Source of the DNA: Tenacibaculum singaporense
Lineage (GTDB): Bacteria > Bacteroidota > Bacteroidia > Flavobacteriales > Flavobacteriaceae
Length of the DNA: 64,000 nt
Direction: 5' to 3'
Assembly (NCBI RefSeq): GCF_003867015.1
Contig: NZ_CP032548.1
Location: forward strand, 2,051,001-2,115,000
Shown piece after piece: positions 9,150-17,205 of this stretch; positions within the stretch are counted from its first letter, which is position 1; each line of letters starts with the position of its first letter. The notes under the pieces were generated by a model. That model was not told the DNA's origin, made no database searches, and was given only the letters and a program-made list of their open reading frames with translations. The position numbers were made by a program, and so were the translations under genes.

Positions 9150-9162
9150 TTATTTTGATTAT

Positions 9163-9585
9163 TTACGGGGTGTAACTTTTTGATGTTAATAATTTATTGT
9201 CGATAGACCATTTATTTTCTGATACTTGACTTATAATAAAGAAATAAAATAAAGCATATAGCATTTGGCCACCAGCCCATTCCCAATGCTCTGTTAAACA
9301 CGAGCCAAGAATAAGTATTGTAATTACAATAGCGCCTATTATAGCTACTCTGCAGGTAAATAGACCAATGATTAGTAGGATACCTATAAAAAATTCAATG
9401 AAGGGTAGTACGCTAGCACAAGCATACACAAGAAACTCTGGAAGTATGCTTTCTTGAAACTGACTTACCATCCAGTCACGGAATGAAGGGATTTTTGGCA
9501 ATCTTGCTAATCCATGTCCGAAAAAGTTAATTCCCATAGTAATACGTAGCAATGCATACGCTGTTTGTTTAGGTGTGGCTTTCAT
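9163..9585 (-). CDS. DoxX-family membrane protein
   Basis: A four-helix inner-membrane protein of 140 residues. The N-terminal FFGHGLARLPKIPSFRDW stretch and the helix VLPFIEFFIGILLIIGLF are typical of the DoxX/DoxD-like superfamily. Members are linked to quinone-dependent redox reactions or oxidative-stress complexes, but no catalytic residue can be assigned. It directly abuts the upstream cupin gene with no bases between stop and start, so co-translation is likely. Confidence 0.8.
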   Translation of the reverse strand: MKATPKQTAYALLRITMGINFFGHGLARLPKIPSFRDWMVSQFQESILPEFLVYACASVLPFIEFFIGILLIIGLFTCRVAIIGAIVITILILGSCLTEHWEWAGGQMLYALFYFFIISQVSENKWSIDNKLLTSKSYTP

Positions 9586-10053
9586 TTATTTACTTTTCTT
9601 TAAATATGCTGGTAGTTCATTAGTCAACCAATCTTGTCTTACGGGTACATGTACATCTAAATCAAGTGTGTTTTCCAGCGCAAAAAATTCGTGAGATACA
9701 TTTTCTGGAAAAACAATTACTTGACCAGCAGAGATGATATAGGTTTTTCTTTTTCCTTTATCAATAGTGTTAATTTTTACTTTTCCTTTGAGGATATAAG
9801 TAATTTGCTCATTGGGATGTTTGTGCATAGGAATATGCGCACCTTTTTTTAAATGAAAATAGGCCATTTGTCCTTTGGCCCCATGAAACCATTGTCGTGT
9901 AATTCCTTCGCTAATGGTATCGTGTGGCATAGATTCAAAGTCTATAACTTGAATACTTTCTACTTTTTTACCTAGAAGTGTAGTAGTCTCTTGCGCAGCT
10001 ATTTGTCCGAAAAAAATTAATAAACTACCTAAGAATATTAGTTTTATGTTCAT
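9586..10053 (-). CDS. Secreted cupin-domain protein
   Basis: 155 residues with an N-terminal signal peptide (FLGSLLIFFGQIAAQ, about 1-20) and one RmlC-type cupin barrel. The metal motif is HIPMHKHPNEQITYILKG (two His, Glu), and a later VSHEFFA supplies a further His. It is predicted to be periplasmic. It lies between the SMP-30-like propeller gene (4 bases) and doxX (0 bases). Dioxygenase, isomerase and sensor functions are all possible. Confidence 0.8.
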   Translation of the reverse strand: MNIKLIFLGSLLIFFGQIAAQETTTLLGKKVESIQVIDFESMPHDTISEGITRQWFHGAKGQMAYFHLKKGAHIPMHKHPNEQITYILKGKVKINTIDKGKRKTYIISAGQVIVFPENVSHEFFALENTLDLDVHVPVRQDWLTNELPAYLKKSK

Positions 10054-10057
10054 GATG

Positions 10058-10945
10058 TTACTTTTTAAAGTGATACTTCAATAATTTATTATTCAACATT
10101 AAAGGGATGTATAATGTTTTGGTAGCTTTGTCAAAGTACGTATCAGCACTTCCTTGAGGTAAATCAATTACAAGTTGCCCTTTATCACTTCCTTTTCTCA
10201 AGTAGAATAGGCTTCCTGCTAACCAATCAGTAATTAAAAAACCGTGTAAAGTTTCGCTGAGTCCATCTAAGTTTCCAAAAGGTTGACTTATGGTTTTTAT
10301 TTTTTTTGTTTTTAAATTGATTTTAACCAAATGCCCTGGTGTTTTAGTAGCAAATGTTTTAGCATCTAAATCTATACCCCAACCAGCAGCTATTAAGTTA
10401 TTTTTTGATAGAGATAAGCCATTAGGCATATTTAATTTATCATCTTTTAACCATAACTCAACTTTTCTAGCCCCTTTAGTTGGAAGTTTGTAAATACCAC
10501 TAAGTCCAAAAGTGTTAGAAGCATAAATATTTCCTTTTTTATCAGCAACAATATCATTGAGAAAGGTAGCATCTTTGGCTGTAAATCGTTGGACTTGTTT
10601 ATTTGCTATATCAACTTCAACAATAGTATTAATATCCGTAACGTATAATTTTCCTTTGTGAATAGTAAGTCCTTTAGGAGCATCTAATCCTTTAAGCCAT
10701 TCTAGTTCTATTATTTCTCCGTCTAAACTTATTTTAGATATAAAACCATTACCATCTTTATCAGTAGGAGCACCGTTTACATTAGACACATATAATACTT
10801 GGTTTGTTTTATCGAGCACTACGCTTTCAGGGTTCTTTAACCCTTTTAATTCCCAATCTTTTTCTAATTGAAAAGGTAATTTGTTTTGCGCATTAATAAT
10901 TGTTAGTGTACTAAATACAAGGTATAAATAGATTGCATGTTTCAT
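10058..10945 (-). CDS. SMP-30/gluconolactonase-like secreted beta-propeller
   Basis: 295 residues starting with a signal peptide (about 1-19, ending INAQ). The body is a beta-propeller of SMP-30/strictosidine synthase/NHL type: repeated segments such as LDAPKGLTIHKGKLYVTD, FLNDIVADKKGNIYASN and MPNGLSLSKNNLIAAG carry the Asn/Asp positions that bind divalent metal in gluconolactonases. A lactonase or similar hydrolase acting in the periplasm is possible but unproven. It lies 10 bases after the deacetylase gene in the same operon. Confidence 0.78.
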   Translation of the reverse strand: MKHAIYLYLVFSTLTIINAQNKLPFQLEKDWELKGLKNPESVVLDKTNQVLYVSNVNGAPTDKDGNGFISKISLDGEIIELEWLKGLDAPKGLTIHKGKLYVTDINTIVEVDIANKQVQRFTAKDATFLNDIVADKKGNIYASNTFGLSGIYKLPTKGARKVELWLKDDKLNMPNGLSLSKNNLIAAGWGIDLDAKTFATKTPGHLVKINLKTKKIKTISQPFGNLDGLSETLHGFLITDWLAGSLFYLRKGSDKGQLVIDLPQGSADTYFDKATKTLYIPLMLNNKLLKYHFKK

Positions 10946-10955
10946 GTTGGTATTC

Positions 10956-11939
10956 TTATTTGTTAAATTTTAATTCGGCGTTATCAATTGGTGTATTAGG
11001 GTCGTTTATTACCATTTTAGCAATATCATCTTTACGCATAAATACTACACCTTCATGTTGTTTTGCATATTCAATAAATTGATTTACAACATTAACTACT
11101 GCTGGAGCACCTCCAATTCTATCGTGTAAACTCACACTCATCATTCTTCTTTTAGAGGAACCTTCTTTATAAAGCTGATTGAATTCTGTTTTTAGCTGGA
11201 ATAAGAATTGATCTGGCGACCAGTTTTTACCAGCAATATTTACAATATCGTTATTACGCAGTGTATAAGGCATTACAACAAAGTTTTTACCTCTTACTTT
11301 AGTAATGAAAGGTTCATCACGACTTACATCATCAATATGGTATAAAAAACCAAGTTCTTGTAAAACCTTAAGAGTGTTAGGACTTCTACGTAACCAGTTG
11401 GCATTGTATCCACGTCCTCTTTTTCCTGTAATTGCTTCTACTGTGTCAATTCCTTTTTTAACAAAGGCAAGTTCTTCTTCGTAACTTAAATTCCACTGAT
11501 CGTCCCAAGCAATTCCGTGAGCAGCTATTTCATGTCCTTTACTAGCCATAGCCTTAGCTATTTCAGGGTATTTTATTGCAGCTTCGCCTACAACATGAGA
11601 GGTTACTTTTATATTGTGTTTATCCCATAAATCCATCATTCGCCACATTCCTTCTCTTGCTCCATAGCGAAACCAGCTTTCAGCAGGCAAATCAGGATTT
11701 CCTTTAGGTAATGGGTTTCCTGAAAAAGGACTTTCAGCTCCTTCAGGTTGTCCTCCTGTTTCAAACTGCATTGAAAAAGAAATGACTAATTGTGCTCCGT
11801 TAGGCCAATAGCTTTTTTTTGCTACAGTTTTTGTTGAAGTAGAACTTATTTTACTTGTATTCTTTTGCTCTTTTTTACAAGCATTTAATGTTAAGCTTAC
11901 CGCTATGATAACTAGTGCTATAATGCTATTATTTTTCAT
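10956..11939 (-). CDS. PuuE-like polysaccharide deacetylase-family lipoprotein
   Basis: A NodB-fold (CE4 superfamily) hydrolase resembling the PuuE allantoinase subgroup rather than chitin deacetylases: FETGGQPEGAESP near the start, YGAREGMWRMMDLWDKH, GHEIAAHGIAWDDQW and FLYHIDDVSRDEP followed by VMPYTLRNNDI. This subgroup often hydrolyses cyclic amides. Start chosen at the ATG at 11939, which gives a lipoprotein signal ending LTLNACKK. A longer reading from 11972 adds 11 charged residues before it. It leads the six-gene operon and is divergent from the AraC regulator. Export as a lipoprotein is unusual for a PuuE-like enzyme. The substrate is unknown. Confidence 0.85.
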   Translation of the reverse strand: MKNNSIIALVIIAVSLTLNACKKEQKNTSKISSTSTKTVAKKSYWPNGAQLVISFSMQFETGGQPEGAESPFSGNPLPKGNPDLPAESWFRYGAREGMWRMMDLWDKHNIKVTSHVVGEAAIKYPEIAKAMASKGHEIAAHGIAWDDQWNLSYEEELAFVKKGIDTVEAITGKRGRGYNANWLRRSPNTLKVLQELGFLYHIDDVSRDEPFITKVRGKNFVVMPYTLRNNDIVNIAGKNWSPDQFLFQLKTEFNQLYKEGSSKRRMMSVSLHDRIGGAPAVVNVVNQFIEYAKQHEGVVFMRKDDIAKMVINDPNTPIDNAELKFNK

Positions 11940-12015
11940 TTTATATTGTTTAATTAACTGTTGTGACTGCAAAATTAGTGGCTATTTTAAGTTATGTTAT
12001 TGTATAAATACATTG

Positions 12016-12023
12016 TATATTTG
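12016..12023 (+). promoter_or_regulatory. -7 box for the AraC-family regulator
   Basis: TATATTTG matches TAnnTTTG and ends 15 bases before the ATG at 12039. It would place the transcription start just upstream of that ATG and so supports the shorter reading frame. No good TTG lies 19 bases upstream (ATG at 11994). Confidence 0.45.
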
Positions 12024-12038
12024 TATAAAAACATTCTG

Positions 12039-12887
12039 ATGACGCAACGTTTTTATATTACCAAGAATTTAGATGTATTTGAGTTTGATGCAGAGAAGGA
12101 GTGGGGCTACCCAAGGCATAAGCACCATTTTTTTGAGTTGACTTTTGTTTTAAAAGGAAGCGGAAAACATGTTTTAAACGAAAGTGTTATTGATTATAAA
12201 GAGGGAGATTTGTTTTTTTTAACTCCAAAGGATGAACATGAGTTTATTATTGGTGAGCCAACAAGGTTTGGAGTACTAAAATTTACAGAACAGATGTTTT
12301 TAGAAAAGGCTACATTTTCTACAAGTACTTATTGGAGAAAGAATTTAGAGGCAGTAATTTTTCATCAGAATATTGTTGCTAAAAGTGTAATTAGTTGCAA
12401 AACAGATAAAGAGCAGCTTTTTAGACTTTATCATTTAATAAAAAGTGAATTGCATAGTCCGTTAACTTACAGTCGTAATGTATTATCTGAATTGTTTGGA
12501 GCTTTGTTGATTATACTGTCTAGAAACTTAAAGTCTACATTAAAAAATAGCGGACATGTTTACGATAAGAATAAGGTAGATTTAATATTGACGTATATAC
12601 GACAAAATGTACAAAATAAAGAGCTTATTAAGGTTGATGTTATTGCAGAAACTTTTCATTTATCCCCAAACTATGTTGGCATTTTTGTAAAGAAACATAC
12701 AGGTATATCGTTACAGCGTTATATAATGGAAACCAAAATAAAAATGGCAGAGAGCTTGTTAAAACAAAGTAGTTTGAGTATTGGTGAAATTGCTGAGAAA
12801 ACAGGTTTCACAGACTCTAGTCATTTTAATAAAACATTTAAAAAGTACGCGGGTAAAAATCCGAGCGAATATCAGACTTCAAAATAA
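12039..12887 (+). CDS. AraC-family transcriptional regulator
   Basis: 282 residues: an N-terminal cupin ligand-binding domain (PRHKHHFFELTFVLKGSG, then GDLFFLTPKDEHEF) and a C-terminal pair of helix-turn-helix motifs (VDVIAETFHLSPNYVGIFVKK; LSIGEIAEKTGFTDSSHF; ending KKYAGKNPSEYQ). The ATG at 12039 is preferred to one at 11994 because the -7 box lies between them. It is divergent from the deacetylase-propeller-cupin-DoxX-GNAT operon, and is the likely regulator of those genes in response to a small molecule bound by its cupin. Confidence 0.9.
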   Translation: MTQRFYITKNLDVFEFDAEKEWGYPRHKHHFFELTFVLKGSGKHVLNESVIDYKEGDLFFLTPKDEHEFIIGEPTRFGVLKFTEQMFLEKATFSTSTYWRKNLEAVIFHQNIVAKSVISCKTDKEQLFRLYHLIKSELHSPLTYSRNVLSELFGALLIILSRNLKSTLKNSGHVYDKNKVDLILTYIRQNVQNKELIKVDVIAETFHLSPNYVGIFVKKHTGISLQRYIMETKIKMAESLLKQSSLSIGEIAEKTGFTDSSHFNKTFKKYAGKNPSEYQTSK

Positions 12888-12918
12888 ATAGAAGTAGCAT
12901 TAAAGTCGCTCACTGTAC

Positions 12919-13311
12919 TTAAACTTTCATGGGCGAGCAAATTTCTATTAAAAAACCATTAATGTCTTTTACATAGCCTACTTTTTGCCCCCAGGGTTTT
13001 TCTTTGATTGGTTCAAACTCAATAGCTCCCATATCAATAGCTTTTTTATAATCGGCTTCTATATTTTCAGTCACAAAAACCATTTCTATTCCAAAAGGTT
13101 TATTAGATGTATTTGCTTTGATAAGTTCTTTTTTAAAGTTAGATTTTCCTAATTCATAAGAAGCAAAAGCAATGGTTGTTTCTCCTGAAATTAACTCACC
13201 ATAATCATTTTCAGGAGTGATAAATTTAGAGGTGAAACCGAAAGCTTTTTCGTAAAAGTTAATTGTTTCTTTTACGTTTTCAACATAAAGTATAGTGTAT
13301 CCGTATTTCAT
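12919..13311 (-). CDS. VOC-superfamily (glyoxalase-like) protein
   Basis: 130 residues of paired beta-alpha-beta-beta-beta modules typical of the vicinal oxygen chelate fold: YTILYVENVKETINFYEKAFGF opens the first half, and VTENIEADYKKAIDMGA with DINGFLIEICSP the second. The metal-ligand Glu near the C-terminus (LIEIC) is present. Members include glyoxalases, dioxygenases and antibiotic-binding proteins, and the substrate cannot be told. It is convergent with the AraC gene. A perfect 8-bp inverted repeat with a 3-base spacer lies at about 13369-13387, some 60 bases upstream of its start, a possible operator. Confidence 0.85.
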   Translation of the reverse strand: MKYGYTILYVENVKETINFYEKAFGFTSKFITPENDYGELISGETTIAFASYELGKSNFKKELIKANTSNKPFGIEMVFVTENIEADYKKAIDMGAIEFEPIKEKPWGQKVGYVKDINGFLIEICSPMKV

Positions 13312-13408
13312 TATAGCTTTTTAAATAAGTAAAACTACTTAATTTTTAGACATCTTGTACAAAAAAGCTAATTCATGATATGAATTATGGATGTTAATAT
13401 AAGATTTG

Positions 13409-14239
13409 CTATTTATGTTTACTACCAAATGGGGCTCTTTTAACTAAATACTTAATTGTACTGTGGTATTTGTCTAAACCAGCCATAAATGGTTTACGAG
13501 AAACAGAATAAATATTAGAGCCTTTATCATTGTATATATCCATTGTAATCTTAGAGTCATAAGTGTCTGATGTATATGAGCTTCCAGAGCTAATAGCAGT
13601 TCCTTTTCTGTTTTTCTTCGATTTGTATGAGGTAACGGTTGATCCAGAGGTTCTAGTTCCTGTATTTTCAACATCATAAGAGCCAAAAACAACATGTTCA
13701 ACACCTAGTGTAATAGCTAACTCACTAGGTAGAATTGTCTCTAGTTGATTAACAGAAATATTATTTTTGGCTAAAGTAGCGTTTACAATTCTTGGGTCTA
13801 TAACTTCAATCATAGGAGCGTCTTTCTTTATAGTATTAGAGCAATCAGTTTGAATTTGTCTTCCAACAGCCTCTTTATCTACTGAAGGCATATTAGTTAT
13901 AACTTTAAAGGGCAGTACAGCCATTTTACCTTTTCTAATAGCAAGGTTTGAGGTACTTTGAGTATTTTGTTTTGTTGATTTTTCAGAAATCAACTGAGTT
14001 CGTCCACTAGCAAAAATAATTTTGTTGACTTTTACTCTGTTTATTTTATATTCTAGGGTTTCGCCAGTATAAATAAATGTAATTTCATTGTCGTTAATAG
14101 CTGTTACTTTTCCTTTTCTTTCTTTTCCATCCATCATAATAACTGTATCAGAGTTGTTCTGTGCAGTAGCAGAAAAAGACAAAAATAAAATTAAGAAAGA
14201 TAAAATTGAAATAGGGGTAGAGTTTAATAAGTTTTTCAT
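13409..14239 (-). CDS. Secreted CsgG-like hypothetical protein
   Basis: 276 residues with a signal peptide (about 1-26, ending FSATAQ). Residues 30-80 form a small beta-rich domain (DTVIMMDGKERKGKV, then TFIYTGETLEYKI) like the short N-terminal domain seen on many Bacteroidota secreted proteins. Residues 105-270 resemble the CsgG/LpoB-type periplasmic fold (KMAVLPFKVI, GRQIQTDCSNTI, LGVEHVVFGSYDV). A Ser/Thr/Lys-rich loop with GSTVTSYKSKKNRKG lies at about 198-225. The family assignment is by eye and tentative. Confidence 0.6.
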   Translation of the reverse strand: MKNLLNSTPISILSFLILFLSFSATAQNNSDTVIMMDGKERKGKVTAINDNEITFIYTGETLEYKINRVKVNKIIFASGRTQLISEKSTKQNTQSTSNLAIRKGKMAVLPFKVITNMPSVDKEAVGRQIQTDCSNTIKKDAPMIEVIDPRIVNATLAKNNISVNQLETILPSELAITLGVEHVVFGSYDVENTGTRTSGSTVTSYKSKKNRKGTAISSGSSYTSDTYDSKITMDIYNDKGSNIYSVSRKPFMAGLDKYHSTIKYLVKRAPFGSKHK

Positions 14240-14269
14240 GATTTTATAATTTTATGGCATATTAAAATA

Positions 14270-14310
14270 CAAAAAAAAATGAAAACCATTTTATTATAGT
14301 TTTCATTTTA
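14270..14310 (-). terminator. Rho-independent terminator after the DKNYY lipoprotein gene
   Basis: AAAATGAAAAC (14276-14286) pairs exactly with GTTTTCATTTT (14299-14309). Read on the minus strand, the stem is followed by nine T. Confidence 0.7.
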
Positions 14311-14341
14311 AGGTGTTTAATATTGTGTTTATAACTAATAT

Positions 14342-15502
14342 TTAATTGTTCTCTACAATTTGATCTCCACGGTAGGTGTGGTTTTTATCTTTGTATAATA
14401 AGGAATGTTTCTTGTTTATGGGACCAAAAGTAGCTACATCAGCATCTTTTAGTAGCTTTCCATAAACAAATACATGATTTTTATCTTTTGAGTAATATGA
14501 TGTTTCAAAAACACTAAAGGTTTTTGGGTCGGCTTTTTCGATTATATCTCCGTGGTAGAATACGTAATTCTTATCTTTTGAATACGGAAATTGAATTATT
14601 TGAAAAGATGAAGCGTCCGCATTTTCAATTATAGCCGCATCGTAAATAACTTTATTGTCAAATAGTAGAAATTTATCCTCTAAAATAGTCAAATCATCGA
14701 TGTTTTGGTAAGGTATTGAGATTAGAGAATCTACTATTTTACCATTCTGATATTCTTGAAAATCATAAACATTGTTTTTATCTGCAATATATCTACTATT
14801 GATTTTTTTTGCTGTAGTAGGATCTATTGAAGAAGCTAGCAATTCATAACTCTTTAATGAGTATACTTTATTTTGATCTTTAACAAAATTGTTATTTATA
14901 ATTGTAAATGAGTTGTAGTCTACATCTACAGGTTTGTAATTATAAAAGTAATGTTTATCGTCTTTAGACCAGTCGTTATTAATTTTTTGAAATGTTTTTG
15001 GATTTGCTTTAGCTATTTTCCATAAGTGTTTTTTTTCTTGATTAGTTTGAGTAAAGCCGTGAGGTAAATAATTTAAAGCTCTATATACATGGTCTTTATC
15101 AAAACAGATGTAATTGTCATCATCAACATAAAAGGTAGCAACGTCTACTTCATCATCAATAATATGAGTTTTGAAGTATAAGTGGTTTTTATCTTTCCCA
15201 AAGTCTCTTCCTAAAACCTTAAAGCTCTCTACATCGGCATTTAATTTGGTATTACCCAATTCAAACCAATTTCCCATAGGGGAATAACAGATGTTACTTT
15301 TTGATTTTGAATAGTAATAAGAATCTGAAATGGATTTATCAACTGGTCCATCAAAAGGACTGCAGGCTTGAGAAATTATAGTTATGATAAATAAGAACAC
15401 TTTTGCAAGTGGCGAATGTTTAGCTCGTGTAATTTTTTTTATTATAGAATTCAAAATAATTATAATTATTGATATATAAGGATGGTCTGTAATTAAATTC
15501 AT
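14342..15502 (-). CDS. DKNYY-repeat lipoprotein
   Basis: 386 residues built largely of DKNYY-family repeats, each with a Asp-Lys-Asn/Asp-x-hydrophobic-Tyr/Phe core: DKNHLYFK, DKDHVYRA, DDKHYFYN, DQNKVYSL, DKNNVYDF, DKNYVFYH, DKNHVFVY, DKNHTYRG. Between repeats the phrase 'AD..TF' (DADVATF, KADPKTF) recurs. The N-terminus is odd: a hydrophobic stretch (YISIIIIILNSII), a basic segment, then a lipobox-like IISQACSP near residue 47, so the true start may be a later non-ATG codon. Repeats of this kind are common in Bacteroidota and Fusobacteria with no known role. A surface lipoprotein is likely. Confidence 0.75.
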   Translation of the reverse strand: MNLITDHPYISIIIIILNSIIKKITRAKHSPLAKVFLFIITIISQACSPFDGPVDKSISDSYYYSKSKSNICYSPMGNWFELGNTKLNADVESFKVLGRDFGKDKNHLYFKTHIIDDEVDVATFYVDDDNYICFDKDHVYRALNYLPHGFTQTNQEKKHLWKIAKANPKTFQKINNDWSKDDKHYFYNYKPVDVDYNSFTIINNNFVKDQNKVYSLKSYELLASSIDPTTAKKINSRYIADKNNVYDFQEYQNGKIVDSLISIPYQNIDDLTILEDKFLLFDNKVIYDAAIIENADASSFQIIQFPYSKDKNYVFYHGDIIEKADPKTFSVFETSYYSKDKNHVFVYGKLLKDADVATFGPINKKHSLLYKDKNHTYRGDQIVENN

Positions 15503-15545
15503 TCAGTAACTATAATGGGGTTTTATAATTTATAAGGTAATAAAA

Positions 15546-15998
15546 CTATGAGTTTTTATCCATTATTTGGTTAAGGTGATGTTCTAAATGGTTTACATAA
15601 TCAGTCATTAAAAACCTTAAATCTGATATGTTATTTTTTTCAAGTTCTATTTTATAATTCAAAGAGTCATTAGTTTGTAACTCCATCACTTTTTTTATTC
15701 TACTATTTATTGAGCACCAAAATTCAAGAATTTCTTTAATGTCTGAATTTTGATAGTCATTTACTTTCACTAACTCATTTTGATTGTATTTTCTAATTTT
15801 ATAGGGTTTGTTTTCAAACTGGATTTCAGTAAATCGTTGTAGATTGTTAATTCCAGAATCAATTAAATGTCCAAGTATTTCTTTTTTTGACCATTTTTCT
15901 GGAGAAGCTTTTGTAGCCAATTCAGATTCTGAAGTTTTGGAAAGGTAGTCTCTCCCAGATTTTAATAATTGATTTAGTTTATGTATAGTCTCTTTCAT
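15546..15998 (-). CDS. DinB-family putative metal-dependent enzyme
   Basis: A four-helix-bundle protein of 150 residues in the DinB/YfiT-like superfamily. The likely metal ligands are His44 (KKEILGHLIDSGINN) and two C-terminal His (YVNHLEHHLNQ, about 137 and 141). Members include bacillithiol or mycothiol S-transferases and many uncharacterised proteins. It lies 43 bases downstream of the metallo-beta-lactamase gene on the same strand and may be co-transcribed with it, a combination typical of accessory cargo. Confidence 0.82.
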   Translation of the reverse strand: MKETIHKLNQLLKSGRDYLSKTSESELATKASPEKWSKKEILGHLIDSGINNLQRFTEIQFENKPYKIRKYNQNELVKVNDYQNSDIKEILEFWCSINSRIKKVMELQTNDSLNYKIELEKNNISDLRFLMTDYVNHLEHHLNQIMDKNS

Positions 15999-16040
15999 TT
16001 TATTTTTAGAGTTTTGTTAAAGGTGTTTGATAGAAGCTTT

Positions 16041-16799
16041 TTATTCAGTTTTAAACAAGTTAATAGTATAATCTAATAACTTTATATCTCCGTATTTTCC
16101 GTGTCCAGGAACAACAATTTTTATGTTTGGATATTCTAGCTTAATCTTTTCAATAGTATTTGACCATTCAGAAACATTGGCATCACCTAAATAACCTTTG
16201 TTAGCATTCAGTGTTTTTATTAAACATCCTCCGAACATAATATTTTCGTGCGGAAAATAACCAACAACATTATCTTTTGTATGTCCTTCACCAAAATGTT
16301 TTGCAATAATATCTTTATCACCAACTTTAAGTACAAGGGGCTCTTTAAAACTATTTTGTGGAGTTTCATAGTTATTTTCTTTAGCAAACTCTAAAGTTTT
16401 ATAATATGAATAAGAAGGAATTTTATGTTGATGAAATGCTTTTAATCCGCCTAAACAGTCATCATGAAAATGAGTGGGAATGATTGCTTTAATTTTTGAA
16501 TGAAGAGTTTCGTTTACCCATTTTATTAATTCTTCTGAACTTGAGTCAGTAGTAGGTGTATCAAAAATTACAATTTCATTTTGGTTGCTAACAATCAAAC
16601 CATTACAAGGAACATTTCCAAAACTTTCAGTTTGTAAGAAAGAAGTATGTTGAAATGAGTTTTCAGAAATTTGAGTGACAATCAAGTTTTTAGTTTTATA
16701 AACCTCTTTAGGTTTAAATGAGTCGTTCTTTTGATATTTACAACTTAATGTTGTTAAAGAAATTAAAATTATAAATAAAACTTTTATTGTGGTTTTCAT
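16041..16799 (-). CDS. Subclass B1 metallo-beta-lactamase, predicted lipoprotein
   Basis: Zinc-dependent beta-lactam hydrolase, 252 residues. All six B1 zinc ligands are present: His110, His112 and Asp114 in HFHDDCLGG, His173 in GEGHTKDNVV, Cys192 in GGCLIK and His233 in PGHG. The B1 substrate-binding Lys (K195, three after the Cys) and the Asn of YLGDAN (N208) are also kept, so the enzyme looks active, and B1 enzymes generally hydrolyse carbapenems. The signal peptide ends in a lipobox (LTTLSC, Cys20), implying anchoring in a membrane as for NDM-type enzymes. Its upstream region holds one of four large repeats (16838-17110). Close relatives are usually resident chromosomal genes in flavobacteria, so transfer is not proven. 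Confidence 0.93.
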   Translation of the reverse strand: MKTTIKVLFIILISLTTLSCKYQKNDSFKPKEVYKTKNLIVTQISENSFQHTSFLQTESFGNVPCNGLIVSNQNEIVIFDTPTTDSSSEELIKWVNETLHSKIKAIIPTHFHDDCLGGLKAFHQHKIPSYSYYKTLEFAKENNYETPQNSFKEPLVLKVGDKDIIAKHFGEGHTKDNVVGYFPHENIMFGGCLIKTLNANKGYLGDANVSEWSNTIEKIKLEYPNIKIVVPGHGKYGDIKLLDYTINLFKTE

Positions 16800-16837
16800 T
16801 TAGGTATAGATATTAATGTTTTCTTGATTTAGTTTTT

Positions 16838-17110
16838 TATAGCTTGTATTCGTCTAATTATAACTCACGAACTTCATATTTTTTATTTTTATTGAATTTG
16901 TTGATTGAATTTTTACTTGAGTAGCTGAAATACTTTTTGTTTACTTACTTTGTTACAACTAATTTAGGAGCTTTAGCAATTTCATTCTTTTTTAGGAAGC
17001 ATTAGCCAAGATAAAACAAAATAAAAACCGTACAAAAGCGTACGGTTAAAATGTTGTTTTTTAGCTTTTATGAGTAAGATTATGAATCTACCTTAATTGT
17101 GGCTATATGT
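16838..17110. repeat. Cassette-boundary repeat A with trmH-type terminator
   Basis: One of four related elements (others at 18779, 21537 and 23518). The left end has TATAGC, the right end GGCTATAT. The conserved core at 17002-17065 reads TTAGCCAAGATAAAAC and continues to a hairpin with arms AACCGTAC and GTACGGTT (17026-17047). On the minus strand this is a strong rho-independent terminator followed by a T-rich tract. The part from the left end to about 16960 is not shared with the other copies. It separates the metallo-beta-lactamase gene from the outer-membrane barrel unit. Confidence 0.8.
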
Positions 17111-17131
17111 TGTTGTGTATTCGTACAAGGC

Positions 17132-17180
17132 GTCAATTTTTTTTTAGCTCTGTTTTATAAGTCAGATTAATTATAAACAT
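17132..17180 (-). pseudogene. Truncated 5' fragment of a YciI-family gene
   Basis: On the minus strand this reads ATG and then MFIINLTYKTELKK, nearly identical to the first 14 residues of the YciI gene at 20116-20403, followed by one extra A that shifts the frame into a stop. Homology to the intact copy stops at 17132 but continues upstream of the ATG to about 17214 (matching 20356-20446), so the promoter region was copied as well. The remainder of the gene is missing. Confidence 0.75.
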
Positions 17181-17205
17181 ATAAAGTTTTTATAGTTTTT
17201 TTTAC

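Noticed and set aside
13474..13704. A 76-codon frame in another minus-strand frame within the CsgG-like gene
   Set aside because: Overlaps a better frame with a signal peptide and family-like motifs. Its product is Met/Leu-rich shadow sequence.
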